A DNA stretch of 49,322 bases from an uncultured Muribaculaceae bacterium (GTDB lineage Bacteria; Bacteroidota; Bacteroidia; Bacteroidales; Muribaculaceae), in the NCBI GenBank assembly GCA_910578365.1, contig CAJTRC010000010.1, positions 1 to 49,322 on the forward strand. Reading direction: 5' to 3'. Numbering within the stretch: the stretch's first letter is position 1; the number at the start of each line of letters is the position of its first letter. The notes beneath the pieces are model-generated. The model made no database searches and was not told where the DNA came from. It was given only the letters and a program-made list of their open reading frames with translations. Positions 26,437 to 34,810 of this stretch are shown here, piece by piece. Position numbers and translations under genes: made by a program.

Positions 26437-28249
26437 TGTCTTTATTTTTGTTTTTGAAATATTCCGTCAGAATGGCGGCTTTGGCCTGTCCGACTACGGC
26501 GGCAAGGTCGGCCGGCGAGGCCTCACGGATGCGTTTCACACTCTTAAAGTGCTGCAACAGAGCGGTCGAGGTTTTTTCGCCTATACCTTTTATATTATCC
26601 AATTCGCTGATTAGCTGCCCTTTGCTGCGGCGGTCGCGATGGTGGGTTATGCCAAAGCGGTGGGCCTCGTCGCGCAGATGCTGCACTACGCGCAGCGATT
26701 CGCTGTTTTTGTCGATATACAGCGGCACGGAGTCGCCGGGAAAGTATATTTCTTCGAGTCGCTTGGCTATGCCTACAACGGCAATGACGCCTCGGAGGCC
26801 CATTTCATCGAGCGCTTCGACGGCACTGCTCAGCTGGCCTTTGCCGCCGTCGACGACTATCAGCTGCGGCAGTCCCTGTCCTTCCTGCACCAGCCGGGTG
26901 TAGCGGCGCGTGAGCACTTCTTTCATCGAGGCGAAGTCGTCGGGTCCTTCCACGGTCTTGATGTTGAAATGGCGGTAGTCGCGCTTGCATGGCTTGGCGT
27001 CGCGGAACACCACGCAGCTTGCCACAGGGTTTGTGCCTTGTATGTTCGAGTTGTCGAAACACTCTATGTGGCGCGGCAGCTCGCGGAGGCGGAAGTCGGC
27101 CTGCATGCGCATCAGTGTACGTTCCACGCGGGTTTCGGGATTGAGGCGCTCCTGGTGTTTGAGGTCGTCGATTTTCACCTGACGGGCATTGCGTGCCGAT
27201 ACATCCAGCAGCTTAGCCTTGTCGCCGCGCTGCGGTATGGTAAAGCTCACGCCGGGCATATCCACCTCGGGTATCAGGGGTACCACGACTTCGTCGAACA
27301 CCACACCCAGCGAAGCGGCTATTTCGGTCATGGCGTATGCCAGCATCTGGGCCTGCGATTCGTCGAGGCGGCGTTTGTAGCGCAGTGTGGCGCTGCGCAC
27401 CACGGCTCCGCGGCGCACGTGCATATAGTTCACGTACACGTCGGCTCCGTCATCGTCAATGCCGAATACGTCGATGTCGCCAATGGTCTGACTCACGATT
27501 ACGCTCTTGCTGCGGTACTGCTCGATGAGCTTATACGACTCTTTCAGCAGCTGTGCTTCTTCGAAGCGAAGTTCCATGCTCAGGCGCTCCATTTCGCCGC
27601 GCAGATAGTCGAGCAGTTCTTGTGTGTCACCCCGCAATATCTGTTTTATGGCGGCTATGAAGCTGCCGTATTCCTCGGGCGAAATCAGCCCGGTGCAGCA
27701 GCCTTTGCAGCGTTTGATGTGGTACTGCAGACACAGTCGGCCCTTGCCGGCACGCAGATATTCGGGTGTAATCGGCAGTCGGCAGGTTCGCACCGGATAT
27801 AGCCGGTTGATAAGGTCGAGAACGGTTCGGGCCACGGCGGTGTTGGTGTACGGGCCGTAGTATTTCGAGCCGTCTTTTATGTGGGTGCGTGTGAGAAATA
27901 CCCGCGGGTATAGTTCGTTGGTGACCACAATCCAGGGATAGGTCTTATCGTCCTTCAGCAGTACATTGTATTTGGGCTTGTACTCCTTTATCATGGAGTT
28001 CTCCAGATTGAGGGCATCCTGCTCGGTAGGCACCACAATGTACGTCATGTCGGCGATATTACGCACGAGCAGATTGGTGCGCAGATTGTCGTGAGTGCGG
28101 TTGAAGTACGATGACACCCTGCGCTTTAGGTTCTTTGCCTTGCCTACATAAATCACCTTACCCTCGGCGTCGTAGTAAGTATAGACGCCGGGGGTATCAG
28201 GCAATATTGCGATTTTCTCGCGTAGCTTATCGTTTTTGAGGTGTTTCAA
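26423..28249 (-). CDS. uvrC: UvrABC system protein C (excinuclease subunit)
   Basis: UvrC makes both incisions around bulky DNA lesions in nucleotide-excision repair. The 608 residues contain an N-terminal GIY-YIG nuclease (TPGVYTYYDAEGKVIYVGKA), a UVR UvrB-binding motif near 200-235, an RNase H-like domain (ECFDNSNIQGTNPVASCVVF, LIVVDGGKGQLSSA) and C-terminal helix-hairpin-helix repeats (LDNIKGIGEKTSTALLQHF). The start is a TTG at 28249: an in-frame TGA precedes it by two codons and no ATG fits. A GGAG nine bases upstream may act as a Shine-Dalgarno site, which is rare in this window. It follows apt by 16 bases. Confidence 0.96.
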   Translation of the reverse strand: MKHLKNDKLREKIAILPDTPGVYTYYDAEGKVIYVGKAKNLKRRVSSYFNRTHDNLRTNLLVRNIADMTYIVVPTEQDALNLENSMIKEYKPKYNVLLKDDKTYPWIVVTNELYPRVFLTRTHIKDGSKYYGPYTNTAVARTVLDLINRLYPVRTCRLPITPEYLRAGKGRLCLQYHIKRCKGCCTGLISPEEYGSFIAAIKQILRGDTQELLDYLRGEMERLSMELRFEEAQLLKESYKLIEQYRSKSVIVSQTIGDIDVFGIDDDGADVYVNYMHVRRGAVVRSATLRYKRRLDESQAQMLAYAMTEIAASLGVVFDEVVVPLIPEVDMPGVSFTIPQRGDKAKLLDVSARNARQVKIDDLKHQERLNPETRVERTLMRMQADFRLRELPRHIECFDNSNIQGTNPVASCVVFRDAKPCKRDYRHFNIKTVEGPDDFASMKEVLTRRYTRLVQEGQGLPQLIVVDGGKGQLSSAVEALDEMGLRGVIAVVGIAKRLEEIYFPGDSVPLYIDKNSESLRVVQHLRDEAHRFGITHHRDRRSKGQLISELDNIKGIGEKTSTALLQHFKSVKRIREASPADLAAVVGQAKAAILTEYFKNKNKDNETM

Positions 28250-28265
28250 ATTCGGTCAACTCCGA

Positions 28266-28784
28266 TTAATATGTAATCAGTGATGAAACGTCGGCGTCTG
28301 CCGGAAGGTTCGCTCTGCCGTTAAGAGCCGAAATTTCCACAATAAAGTTGATATAGATTTTCTTCGGGTTAAGGCTCTTCACCAGTTTGTAGGCAGCGGC
28401 CATGGTTCCGCCGGTGGCGAGTACATCGTCGTGTATAACCACAATATCGTCGGGAGTGATGGCATCGCGGTGAATCTCTATCACATCGGTACCGTACTCC
28501 TTGGCGTACTCTTGGCGGATGGTGTCGGCGGGCAGTTTGCCGGGTTTGCGACAGGGCACAAAACCTGCGCCCAGTTCAAAAGCCAGAATAGAGCCGCCGA
28601 TAAAGCCGCGGCTTTCGATGCCTACAACTTTGGTCACGCCTTTGTCGCGGTACAGCTGCGAAAGGTCCCAGCCGATGATGTGCAGGGCACGGGGGTCTTT
28701 GAACGCAGTGGTAAGATCGCGGAAAAGAACGCCCTTGCTGGGGAAGTCATACACATCGCGAATCTTTGATTTGATGTATTCCAT
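28266..28784 (-). CDS. apt: Adenine phosphoribosyltransferase
   Basis: APRT salvages adenine with PRPP to give AMP in the cytosol. The 172 residues show the family order: FPSKGVLFRDLTTAFKDP, GIESRGFIGGSILAFELGAGF, VPCRKPGKLP and the PRPP loop VVIHDDVLATGGTMAAA. Length is normal. No clear promoter core lies between it and mnmG, so it is probably expressed by read-through from ybeY-mnmG and then into uvrC. The 90-base gap upstream contains the parS-like site. Confidence 0.95.
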   Translation of the reverse strand: MEYIKSKIRDVYDFPSKGVLFRDLTTAFKDPRALHIIGWDLSQLYRDKGVTKVVGIESRGFIGGSILAFELGAGFVPCRKPGKLPADTIRQEYAKEYGTDVIEIHRDAITPDDIVVIHDDVLATGGTMAAAYKLVKSLNPKKIYINFIVEISALNGRANLPADADVSSLITY

Positions 28785-28818
28785 AAATCTTTGATAATAT
28801 GTTGTTTGAATTAACTAT

Positions 28819-28834
28819 TGTTTCACGTGGAACA
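28819..28834. promoter_or_regulatory. parS-like ParB-binding site
   Basis: TGTTTCACGTGGAACA is an exact match to the chromosomal parS consensus TGTTNCACGTGAAACA read on the opposite strand (TGTTCCACGTGAAACA). ParB loads at such sites for origin segregation and condensin recruitment. It lies between mnmG and apt, and mnmG is near the origin in many bacteria. No parA, parB or dnaA is in the window, so the origin position is inferred only. Confidence 0.8.
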
Positions 28835-28874
28835 TTGTTTTGTTTGTGTGTGTCACGTTTCACGCACAATGCTG

Positions 28875-30755
28875 TCAGTTTCGGATAAGCACCAGCAGTA
28901 TGTTGACGTCGCTTGGCGATATGCCCGGAATGCGCGATGCCTGCCCTATGGTAACGGGGCGTATGCGGTCGAGCTTCTGACGGGCTTCGGTGCTGAGGCC
29001 CGCCACACTCAAAAAGTCGTAATTATCGGGGATGCGCACATCTTCGAGTCGGCGAAGTTTGTCGGCTATCATTTGCTCGCGCTCTATATAGCCCTGGTAT
29101 TTCATCAGAACTTCCGCAGCCTCTACAGTTTCGGCACGCAGGTCGGCGGGTATTGATTCCACTTTCTTGGCGAGCCATGGCAGCGCCTCGGTGAGCAGCT
29201 GCATATTGAGCTGCGGGCGCAGCACCAGACTGTGCAGCGGCAAGGACTGGGAAAGTTTGCTCGACCCTACCCGTTCGAGCAGCGGGTCAATCTCGGCGGC
29301 TGTCACTGTGGTGCGCTTGCAGAAGTCTATCAGGTCATCGCGATGGCGACGTTTGGTTTCTGTAATTTCATAACGGTGGTCGTCGGCCAGGCCTATTGCA
29401 TGCGCCAATGGGGTAAGACGCATGTCGGCATCGTCCTGACGGAGCAGTATGCGGTATTCGGCCCGCGAGGTAAACATGCGGTATGGCTCGTCGACGCCTT
29501 TTGTCACAAGGTCGTCGATAAGCACACCTATGTATGCCTGGTCGCGGCCAAGGGTAAACTCGTCTTTGCCGAGTGCCCGCAAGGCGGCGTTAGCGCCCGC
29601 TACCAGGCCCTGGCCGGCGGCCTCTTCATAGCCTGTGGTACCGCATATCTGACCGGCGAAATACAGGCCGGGCACATGGCGTGTTTCGAGGGTATGACGC
29701 AGCTGCGTGGGGTCGAAATAGTCGTATTCTATGGCATAACCGGGCCGGTAAATCTGCACTTCGCTGAATGCCGGAACTGTTTCGAGCGCCTCTATCTGAA
29801 TATTCATCGGCAGCGAGCTGCTAAAGCCGTTGAGATAGTATTCCCGGGTGTCTTCGCCCTCGGGCTCGAGAAACAGCTGATGCTGTGTCTTGTCGGCGAA
29901 GGTCACTATCTTGGTTTCGATGCTGGGGCAATAGCGAGGGCCTATGCTCTGAATCTGGCCATTGTAAAGCGGCGAGTCGGGCAAGCCTTCGCGTAGTATC
30001 TCGTGAGTGCGCTCGTTGGTGTACACTATATGGCAGGGCAGCTGCCTGAGTTCGCGCTGCACTTCGGGCAGATAGCTGAAGTGGTGAAAGTCGTTGTCGC
30101 CTTCCTGCACGGTGGTGAGTTCCCATTTTACACTGCGTCCGTCGATACGCACCGGAGTACCGGTTTTCATGCGTCCGGCCGTAAAGCCCAGACTGCGCAA
30201 CTGCTCGGTAATACCATAGCTGGCGGGCTCACTGATTCGTCCGCCGGCCATTTTCACACGGCCTATATGCATGATTCCGTCGAGGAATGTTCCGTTGGTA
30301 AGGACCACATTGGCGGCCTTGAATTCTGCTCCCTGCAGAGTGCGCACTCCTTGCAGCGCGCCCGAGGAGTCAAAAAGAAGCGATATCACCGAATCCTGCC
30401 ACAGCTGCAGGTTGTCCATGTTCTCGAGGTAGTGGCGCCAGAGAGCCGAGAATTTATTACGGTCGGACTGGGCGCGCGGGCTCCACATGGCCGGCCCCTT
30501 GGAGCGGTTAAGCATCCTGAACTGTATGGCCGTACGGTCGGTGACAATACCCATCAGACCGCCGAGCGCATCTATTTCACGTACTATCTGCCCCTTGGCA
30601 ATACCGCCCACAGCCGGATTGCAACTCATCTGCGCAATCTTGTTCAAGTCCATCGTTATCAGCAGTGTATCGGCTCCAAGACGAGCCGAGGCGGCAGCGG
30701 CCTCGCAGCCGGCATGACCGGCTCCGACTACAATTACATCGTATTCGAATTTCAT
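28875..30755 (-). CDS. mnmG: tRNA uridine-5-carboxymethylaminomethyl synthesis enzyme MnmG (GidA)
   Basis: A FAD-dependent protein that, with MnmE, installs the cmnm5 group on U34 of certain tRNAs. The 626 residues begin with the dinucleotide fold VVGAGHAGCEAA and have the GidA signatures MSCNPAVGGIAKGQIVREID and GPRYCPSIETKIVTFADK. Further on are GLYFAGQICGTTGYEEAAGQG and the C-terminal helical domain (EREQMIADKLRRLEDVRIP). Its start overlaps the ybeY stop by four bases. The tRNA-Glu(UUC) genes elsewhere in this window are among the known kinds of substrate. Confidence 0.97.
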   Translation of the reverse strand: MKFEYDVIVVGAGHAGCEAAAASARLGADTLLITMDLNKIAQMSCNPAVGGIAKGQIVREIDALGGLMGIVTDRTAIQFRMLNRSKGPAMWSPRAQSDRNKFSALWRHYLENMDNLQLWQDSVISLLFDSSGALQGVRTLQGAEFKAANVVLTNGTFLDGIMHIGRVKMAGGRISEPASYGITEQLRSLGFTAGRMKTGTPVRIDGRSVKWELTTVQEGDNDFHHFSYLPEVQRELRQLPCHIVYTNERTHEILREGLPDSPLYNGQIQSIGPRYCPSIETKIVTFADKTQHQLFLEPEGEDTREYYLNGFSSSLPMNIQIEALETVPAFSEVQIYRPGYAIEYDYFDPTQLRHTLETRHVPGLYFAGQICGTTGYEEAAGQGLVAGANAALRALGKDEFTLGRDQAYIGVLIDDLVTKGVDEPYRMFTSRAEYRILLRQDDADMRLTPLAHAIGLADDHRYEITETKRRHRDDLIDFCKRTTVTAAEIDPLLERVGSSKLSQSLPLHSLVLRPQLNMQLLTEALPWLAKKVESIPADLRAETVEAAEVLMKYQGYIEREQMIADKLRRLEDVRIPDNYDFLSVAGLSTEARQKLDRIRPVTIGQASRIPGISPSDVNILLVLIRN

Positions 30756-31171
30756 AATTTCAGCAGGCTGAGTGCCTGATTTTCATTAGCTTCCATAATT
30801 TCACGTTCGCCGGGCCCCTTATCGTTGATGCCGCACAGATGCAGCACGCCATGCACTATCACACGGTGCAACTCGGTACTATAGTCGGCCCCGACAAGCT
30901 CCGCGTTTGTACGAACGGTATCGAGCGATATAAACATATCGCCGGATATTCTGCGCCCGCGTGTATAGTCGAAGGTAATAATATCGGTATAGTAGTCGTG
31001 CTGCAGAAACTGCCGGTTAACTTCTATAATTTTATCGTCGTTACAGAAAATATAAGTCAGAGGGCCAAGTATGCGGCCATGCAGTCCGGCAACCTCAGCA
31101 ATCCAGGCCTCCAGACGGCCCCGGTCAATGTCGGGGAATTGCACCCCGTCGGCAATCCATTGAAATTCCAT
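30752..31171 (-). CDS. ybeY: Endoribonuclease/rRNA maturation factor YbeY
   Basis: A metal-dependent RNase involved in 16S rRNA 3' maturation and ribosome quality control. The 139 residues show LTYIFCNDDKIIEVNRQFL, DIITFDYT and the metal-binding region HRVIVHGVLHLCGINDKGPGE. The canonical motif HGxLHLxGYDH supplies three histidines. Here the third position is not His (INDK), a variant I believe is usual in Bacteroidota. It is first in the ybeY-mnmG unit, with a promoter core at 31192-31199, and overlaps mnmG by four bases. Confidence 0.92.
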   Translation of the reverse strand: MEFQWIADGVQFPDIDRGRLEAWIAEVAGLHGRILGPLTYIFCNDDKIIEVNRQFLQHDYYTDIITFDYTRGRRISGDMFISLDTVRTNAELVGADYSTELHRVIVHGVLHLCGINDKGPGEREIMEANENQALSLLKL

Positions 31172-31191
31172 AGTTAACTAAAAACGAACTA

Positions 31192-31199
31192 CAAAGATA
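31192..31199 (-). promoter_or_regulatory. Promoter core of ybeY-mnmG
   Basis: The minus strand reads TATCTTTG, 20 bases upstream of the ybeY ATG. The element drives the long minus-strand unit ybeY-mnmG and possibly apt-uvrC. Confidence 0.6.
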
Positions 31200-31498
31200 A
31201 TGAAAAATTGGAAATTGTGGAAATTTTTATTTTCAGGCCGCCTGAAGCCCAATGCGGCGCGCCAATAAATTTTTCTGCATAAAAATTATGCACAACACAA
31301 AACCCACCATTACAAACTATCTATCAACGCATTACCCCCTAAAAACAGCCGATTTAAGCCCCTGAGAATTTAATAATCCGGCAAAATCCGCACAACGTTA
31401 AGGCTCAGCTGTGAAAAATCGTTAAAATCAAAGCCACCCTTTACTCTCTGCAGAAGCATCCACCCTTCCACTCCGACAGCTGCACTGCAAGCATTGGT
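31200..31498. other. Non-coding divergent region between ybeY and the LPS cluster
   Basis: The 362-base gap between ybeY and the first glycosyltransferase holds the two divergent promoters at its ends. Between them the sequence is A+T-rich. No open frame of credible composition, tRNA or strong hairpin was seen there. Confidence 0.5.
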
Positions 31499-31530
31499 TT
31501 TGACAATCAAAGAAAAATTAGTAAATTTGC
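31499..31530 (+). promoter_or_regulatory. Promoter of the LPS glycosyltransferase cluster
   Basis: TTTG at 31499-31502 and TAAATTTGC at 31522-31530 are spaced by 19 bases. The core ends only three bases before the ATG at 31534, so the transcript is probably leaderless. Confidence 0.75.
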
Positions 31531-31533
31531 AAC

Positions 31534-32286
31534 ATGGACAGAATATCAGCTACCATAATCACTAAAAACGCGGCAGACACCATCGAACGCTGCCTGTGTT
31601 CGTTAGTGGGTATAGCCGACGAAATAATTATAGTCGACTCATATTCAACCGACTCCACCCTCGACATCTGCCGCCGCTACGGCTGCAAAATCACACAGCG
31701 CGAGTTCAGCGGCTTCGGCTCGCAGCGTCAGTATGCAGTAGGCCTCGCCACTTATAATTATATACTGAGTATCGACGCCGACGAGGTTCTAACCGAAGAG
31801 GCACGCCAAAGCATCATGGAGGTAAAAGCCAACGGCTTCCCCAGCAAAATATACTCGCTGCGAGTTGTAAGCTACTTCTGCGGTAAAGCAATGAAACACA
31901 GCGGGTGGGCCCCGACTCAAGAGGTTCGTTTCTTCAACCGCCGCTATGCCCACTGGGACTTGCTCGACATTGACGAGGGCGTTACCTACCCCGACTCACG
32001 CATTGCACATCCACTGGCGGGTGAGATTCAGCACTACCGCTGCGCGAGCGTGGAGGAATTCGACCACAAAGAGCAGCGTCGCGCCGCCATAATGGCACGG
32101 GTGATTGCCGCCCGCAACCGTCGGCCCTTCTCCCCTACCCTACTTGCATGCTGGCACTACCTCCATTGCCACATACGTCAGGGCGCATGGCTCGATGGCA
32201 AACCGGGCAACATAATTGCATTGCGACGCTTCAGCACCATACGCAAAGCCTACACGAAAGCTCGCAACGAGAGCAAAGCCATATGA
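31534..32286 (+). CDS. Glycosyltransferase family 2 (WaaE/KdtX-like)
   Basis: A 250-residue GT-A glycosyltransferase. Visible are ISATIITKNAADTIERCL, the nucleotide-sugar site IIIVDSYSTDSTLDICRRYG, and the metal-binding ILSIDADEVLTEEA (DxD), followed by HSGWAPTQEVRFFNR and the acceptor-side region. The pattern is that of the WaaE/KdtX group, which adds glucose to the inner core of LPS in Proteobacteria; the sugar here is unknown. It acts on the cytoplasmic face of the inner membrane. It overlaps the next glycosyltransferase by four bases and opens the envelope cluster. Confidence 0.88.
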   Translation: MDRISATIITKNAADTIERCLCSLVGIADEIIIVDSYSTDSTLDICRRYGCKITQREFSGFGSQRQYAVGLATYNYILSIDADEVLTEEARQSIMEVKANGFPSKIYSLRVVSYFCGKAMKHSGWAPTQEVRFFNRRYAHWDLLDIDEGVTYPDSRIAHPLAGEIQHYRCASVEEFDHKEQRRAAIMARVIAARNRRPFSPTLLACWHYLHCHIRQGAWLDGKPGNIIALRRFSTIRKAYTKARNESKAI

Positions 32287-33350
32287 ATATAATACATATA
32301 ATATCGAACAAGGCCTGGGGCGGCGGCGAACGCTATGCCCTCGACCTTTGCACGGCCCTGCGCTCGCAAGGCAACAACGTAGCCATTGTCTGCCGCAATA
32401 TAGCCGAGGTTCTCGGCCCTATAAAAGAGGCCGGATTCGAGCCGGCTGTGATGCGGCTCGGAGGCGCCTTCGATATATTCTCACCGATACACATAGCACG
32501 CATGGCACGCCGCTTCCCCGGCAACAGCCCGGTGAACATACACGTCCATAACTTCAAAGAAGCCGCCATTGCCGTAAAAGTACGGCAGCTATGCCACGGC
32601 CAACGCCGCATCAACATAGTGTGTACACGCCACCTGGTTAAGGCCGGCAAAGCAAAGCAGCTGGCGCTATACCGCGCCATCGACTCTCTGGTGTTTGTAT
32701 CCGAACGGGCCAAGTCGGAATTCATCAAAGGCGTAGTCGACCTCCGCGACATTAACCTCGACGTTATACACAACGCGCTGCCCGCCGCACCCGAACTGGC
32801 GCAAGCCCGGACCCTCGGACAGCCCCCGCTGATATTATACATCGGACGGCTCTCGCCGGAGAAAGGAGCCCACATACTGGTGCAGGCTCTGGCCAAACTT
32901 ACCGACCTCGAATGGAGCGCACGCATCTGCGGCCAGGGCGAAGGCAAATATGTAATGCCCCTGCTGAGGCTATGCCGCACTCTGGGCATCGACAAGCGGG
33001 TGGAGTGGCCCGGCCTTATCAGCGACGTAAGCGAGGAAATCGCCGCGGCACAAATCGGCGTCGTACCCACCACAGCCCCCGAAGCCTTCGGGCTGTCGAT
33101 TATCGAAATGATGCGCCAGAGCCTACCTGTGGTGACCACCGACAACGGTGCCCAGCCCGAAATAATCACCCACAGTACCGACGGCCTGATGGTAGCCCCG
33201 TCCGACCCCGATGCGCTCGCCGAAGCGCTTAGGCGACTCATCACCGACCCTCAGTTACGCCACAGCATAGGCATGGCCGGACAGCAGCGCTTCGCCGACA
33301 ATTTCACCTATAATAATTTCTATAATAAAATAACAGAAAAATATCTGTAG
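32283..33350 (+). CDS. Glycosyltransferase family 4 (GT-B fold)
   Basis: A 355-residue glycosyltransferase. The frame is open further upstream, but the ATG at 32283 overlaps the preceding stop as ATGA and begins the canonical N-terminus MNIIHIISNKAWGGGERYAL. The GT-B donor domain shows PLILYIGRLSPEKGAHILVQAL, then ICGQGEGKYVM and the E(x7)E-type region APEAFGLSIIEMMRQSLPVV. Family 4 members transfer sugars with retention to LPS core or other glycans. It is coupled to the upstream GT2 and followed 46 bases later by an LPS kinase, so an inner-core role is likely. Confidence 0.9.
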   Translation: MNIIHIISNKAWGGGERYALDLCTALRSQGNNVAIVCRNIAEVLGPIKEAGFEPAVMRLGGAFDIFSPIHIARMARRFPGNSPVNIHVHNFKEAAIAVKVRQLCHGQRRINIVCTRHLVKAGKAKQLALYRAIDSLVFVSERAKSEFIKGVVDLRDINLDVIHNALPAAPELAQARTLGQPPLILYIGRLSPEKGAHILVQALAKLTDLEWSARICGQGEGKYVMPLLRLCRTLGIDKRVEWPGLISDVSEEIAAAQIGVVPTTAPEAFGLSIIEMMRQSLPVVTTDNGAQPEIITHSTDGLMVAPSDPDALAEALRRLITDPQLRHSIGMAGQQRFADNFTYNNFYNKITEKYL

Positions 33351-33396
33351 TGCGTGCGGCCTACCCCAACAACCTCACCAACGGCACCAACCGATA

Positions 33397-34155
33397 ATGC
33401 TACAAACAATACAAACCAACACTAACGACGCATGGCTACTCGACCTTTGCAGCCAACTCGCCTATCACGGTCTGCCGGCCGATATCCGCGAGGTATACCG
33501 CGGACGAAATCTGGTGGCAGCCTACAAACCGCAAACACTCGACTGCGAGGTTAACATCAAATCTTTCCGTCGGCCCGGCTTCATCAAGAGCGCTATCTAC
33601 GGATGGCTGAGGCCAAGCAAGGCACGCCGCTCGTATGAATACTCGCTGCGCCTGCTTGAACTCGGTGTTGCCACTCCGCAGCCATACGCATTCATCGAGG
33701 ACCTTTCGGTCATACACACACTCCGCCGCAGCTACTATATAAGCATGCAGCTCGACAGCCAGTGGCACGAGATACGCTACATGGAGGAACGTACCGACTA
33801 TCCGGCCATGGTCGAGGCTTTGGGAAAGTGGGTTGCCGAAGTTCACTCGAAAGGAGTATTAGTCAAGGACCTCTCGCCCGGAAATATTCTGTTCAGGCCC
33901 ACCGCACAGGGGGGCTACGACTTCTGTCTGGTCGATGTCAACCGCATGGGCTTCAACTGTCATAACCTCCGCAGGCAGCTTTACCGCGCCGGCTGGCTGA
34001 TGAACAGCGAGGCTTCAAGCGCCGATTTCGCCCGACATTACGCCCGTGCGGCAGGCATCGACGCTGCTCAGGCCGAACAGATAGTTCTCGACTCTTACCG
34101 CCGCCTCCAACGCCGCGCCGCGCGCAAAAAACGAAAATCGCTTTTCAGACCATAG
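33397..34155 (+). CDS. Lipopolysaccharide kinase-like protein (Kdo/WaaP/InaA family)
   Basis: A 252-residue protein kinase-fold enzyme. The catalytic loop reads HSKGVLVKDLSPGNILF and the metal-binding segment FCLVDVNRM. The N-terminal lobe has SKARRSYEYSLRLLELGVATP, as in Kdo/heptose kinases. Such enzymes phosphorylate the LPS inner core, and phosphorylated Kdo is known in Bacteroides lipid A-core. The last codons, including the TAG stop at 34153-34155, lie inside the left inverted repeat of the cassette that follows. The insertion may therefore have supplied or altered the extreme C-terminus (SLFRP). Confidence 0.86.
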   Translation: MLQTIQTNTNDAWLLDLCSQLAYHGLPADIREVYRGRNLVAAYKPQTLDCEVNIKSFRRPGFIKSAIYGWLRPSKARRSYEYSLRLLELGVATPQPYAFIEDLSVIHTLRRSYYISMQLDSQWHEIRYMEERTDYPAMVEALGKWVAEVHSKGVLVKDLSPGNILFRPTAQGGYDFCLVDVNRMGFNCHNLRRQLYRAGWLMNSEASSADFARHYARAAGIDAAQAEQIVLDSYRRLQRRAARKKRKSLFRP

Positions 34156-34202
34156 AACCATAGAGTTAATTTAAGACTATAGAACTAAAGAACTATAGAG
34201 TT
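34148..34202 (+). repeat. Left terminal inverted repeat of the GxxExxY cassette
   Basis: It begins GACCATAGAACCATAGAG and ends GAACTATAGAGTT. It is the reverse complement of the right end, with two mismatches and one indel over 55 bases. It contains the kinase stop codon. A degraded second copy of the 36-bp unit continues to about 34228. Confidence 0.85.
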
Positions 34203-34264
34203 TTAGGCCTTATAACTATATTTTAAGAATAGCATTCAATCTCAGACAACATAAAATTAATCAA

Positions 34265-34654
34265 ATGAATGATGAGGAATTAATCAATATAATTAACAAG
34301 GCAGCCTTTGAAGTACGCAAAAATCTGACATACGGATACCTCGAATCCGTATATCAAAATGCACTACTTATAGAACTACGCAACGCCGGTCTGAAAGCGG
34401 AAACAGAAGTACCTCTTAATGTAATCTACAAAAACAACGTCATTGGCTCTTTCAAGGCCGACATAATTGTAGAAAACAGAATCATCATCGAACTGAAAGC
34501 GGTTAATACACTACTGCCAATACACGAAGTCCAACTTGTAAACTACCTGCAAACCACCGGATTTGAAAAGGGAATATTAATAAACTATGGCAGTCCGACA
34601 TTCGCCTTCAGAATAAAAAGAAAAGACTACACTCTCGAACATAAAAATAAATAG
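34265..34654 (+). CDS. GxxExxY protein (PD-(D/E)xK-like nuclease fold)
   Basis: A 129-residue protein. GYLESVY (24-30) is the GxxExxY signature that names the family. FKADIIVENRIIIELKAV (63-80) gives Asp66 and Glu76-x-Lys78, the PD-(D/E)xK nuclease core, followed by QLVNYLQ (90-96). The family is widespread in Bacteroidota, cyanobacteria and others, and its function has not been established to my knowledge. Codon use is A+T-rich (aataattaac, aaaaacaac) unlike the G+C-rich LPS genes on either side. No promoter core is evident; it probably reads from the LPS operon or from the repeats. Confidence 0.88.
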   Translation: MNDEELINIINKAAFEVRKNLTYGYLESVYQNALLIELRNAGLKAETEVPLNVIYKNNVIGSFKADIIVENRIIIELKAVNTLLPIHEVQLVNYLQTTGFEKGILINYGSPTFAFRIKRKDYTLEHKNK

Positions 34655-34664
34655 CTCAATCCCA

Positions 34665-34810
34665 ATAGTCCTTTAGTTCTTTGGTTCTTCAGTCTAAAAA
34701 ACTATAGGTCTTTAGTTCCATATTCTTAAATTAACTCTATAGTTCTTTAGTTCTATAGTCTTAAAATTAACCCTATAGTTCTTTAGTTCTATAGTCTTAA
34801 AATTAACCCT
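34665..34810. repeat. 36-bp tandem repeat array, about four units
   Basis: Two perfect 36-bp units lie at 34739-34774 and 34775-34810 (start ATAGTTCTTTAGTTCTATAG, end AATTAACCCT). They are preceded by a diverged 35-bp unit at 34704-34738 and a more degraded 39-bp unit at 34665-34703, and followed by a 14-base partial unit. Divergence increases toward the gene, as if copies are added at the outer end. One inverted copy lies at the left end of the cassette. There are no spacers, so this is not a CRISPR array. Confidence 0.85.

Noticed and set aside
26639..27802. 387-codon open frame on the plus strand, antisense to uvrC
   Set aside because: It is His/Val/Ala-rich shadow coding of a G+C-rich gene. 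UvrC motifs on the minus strand account for the region.
28247..28249. Frameshift or truncated uvrC because no ATG is found
   Set aside because: A TTG start with an upstream GGAG gives the normal full-length N-terminus, so the gene is intact.
28785..28874. Replication origin at the parS-like site
   Set aside because: No dnaA gene, DnaA-box cluster or A+T-rich unwinding element was seen. Only ParB-site proximity is supported.
28818..29156. Plus-strand frame beginning MFHVEHC at the parS site
   Set aside because: Its start is only the translation of the parS palindrome and the rest is antisense to mnmG.
30752..31171. Inactive YbeY because the third metal histidine is missing
   Set aside because: I believe the same replacement is usual in Bacteroidota YbeY, so it is a lineage variant rather than decay.
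34665..34810. CRISPR array
   Set aside because: The 36-bp length is CRISPR-like, but units are directly adjacent without unique spacers and no cas gene is near.
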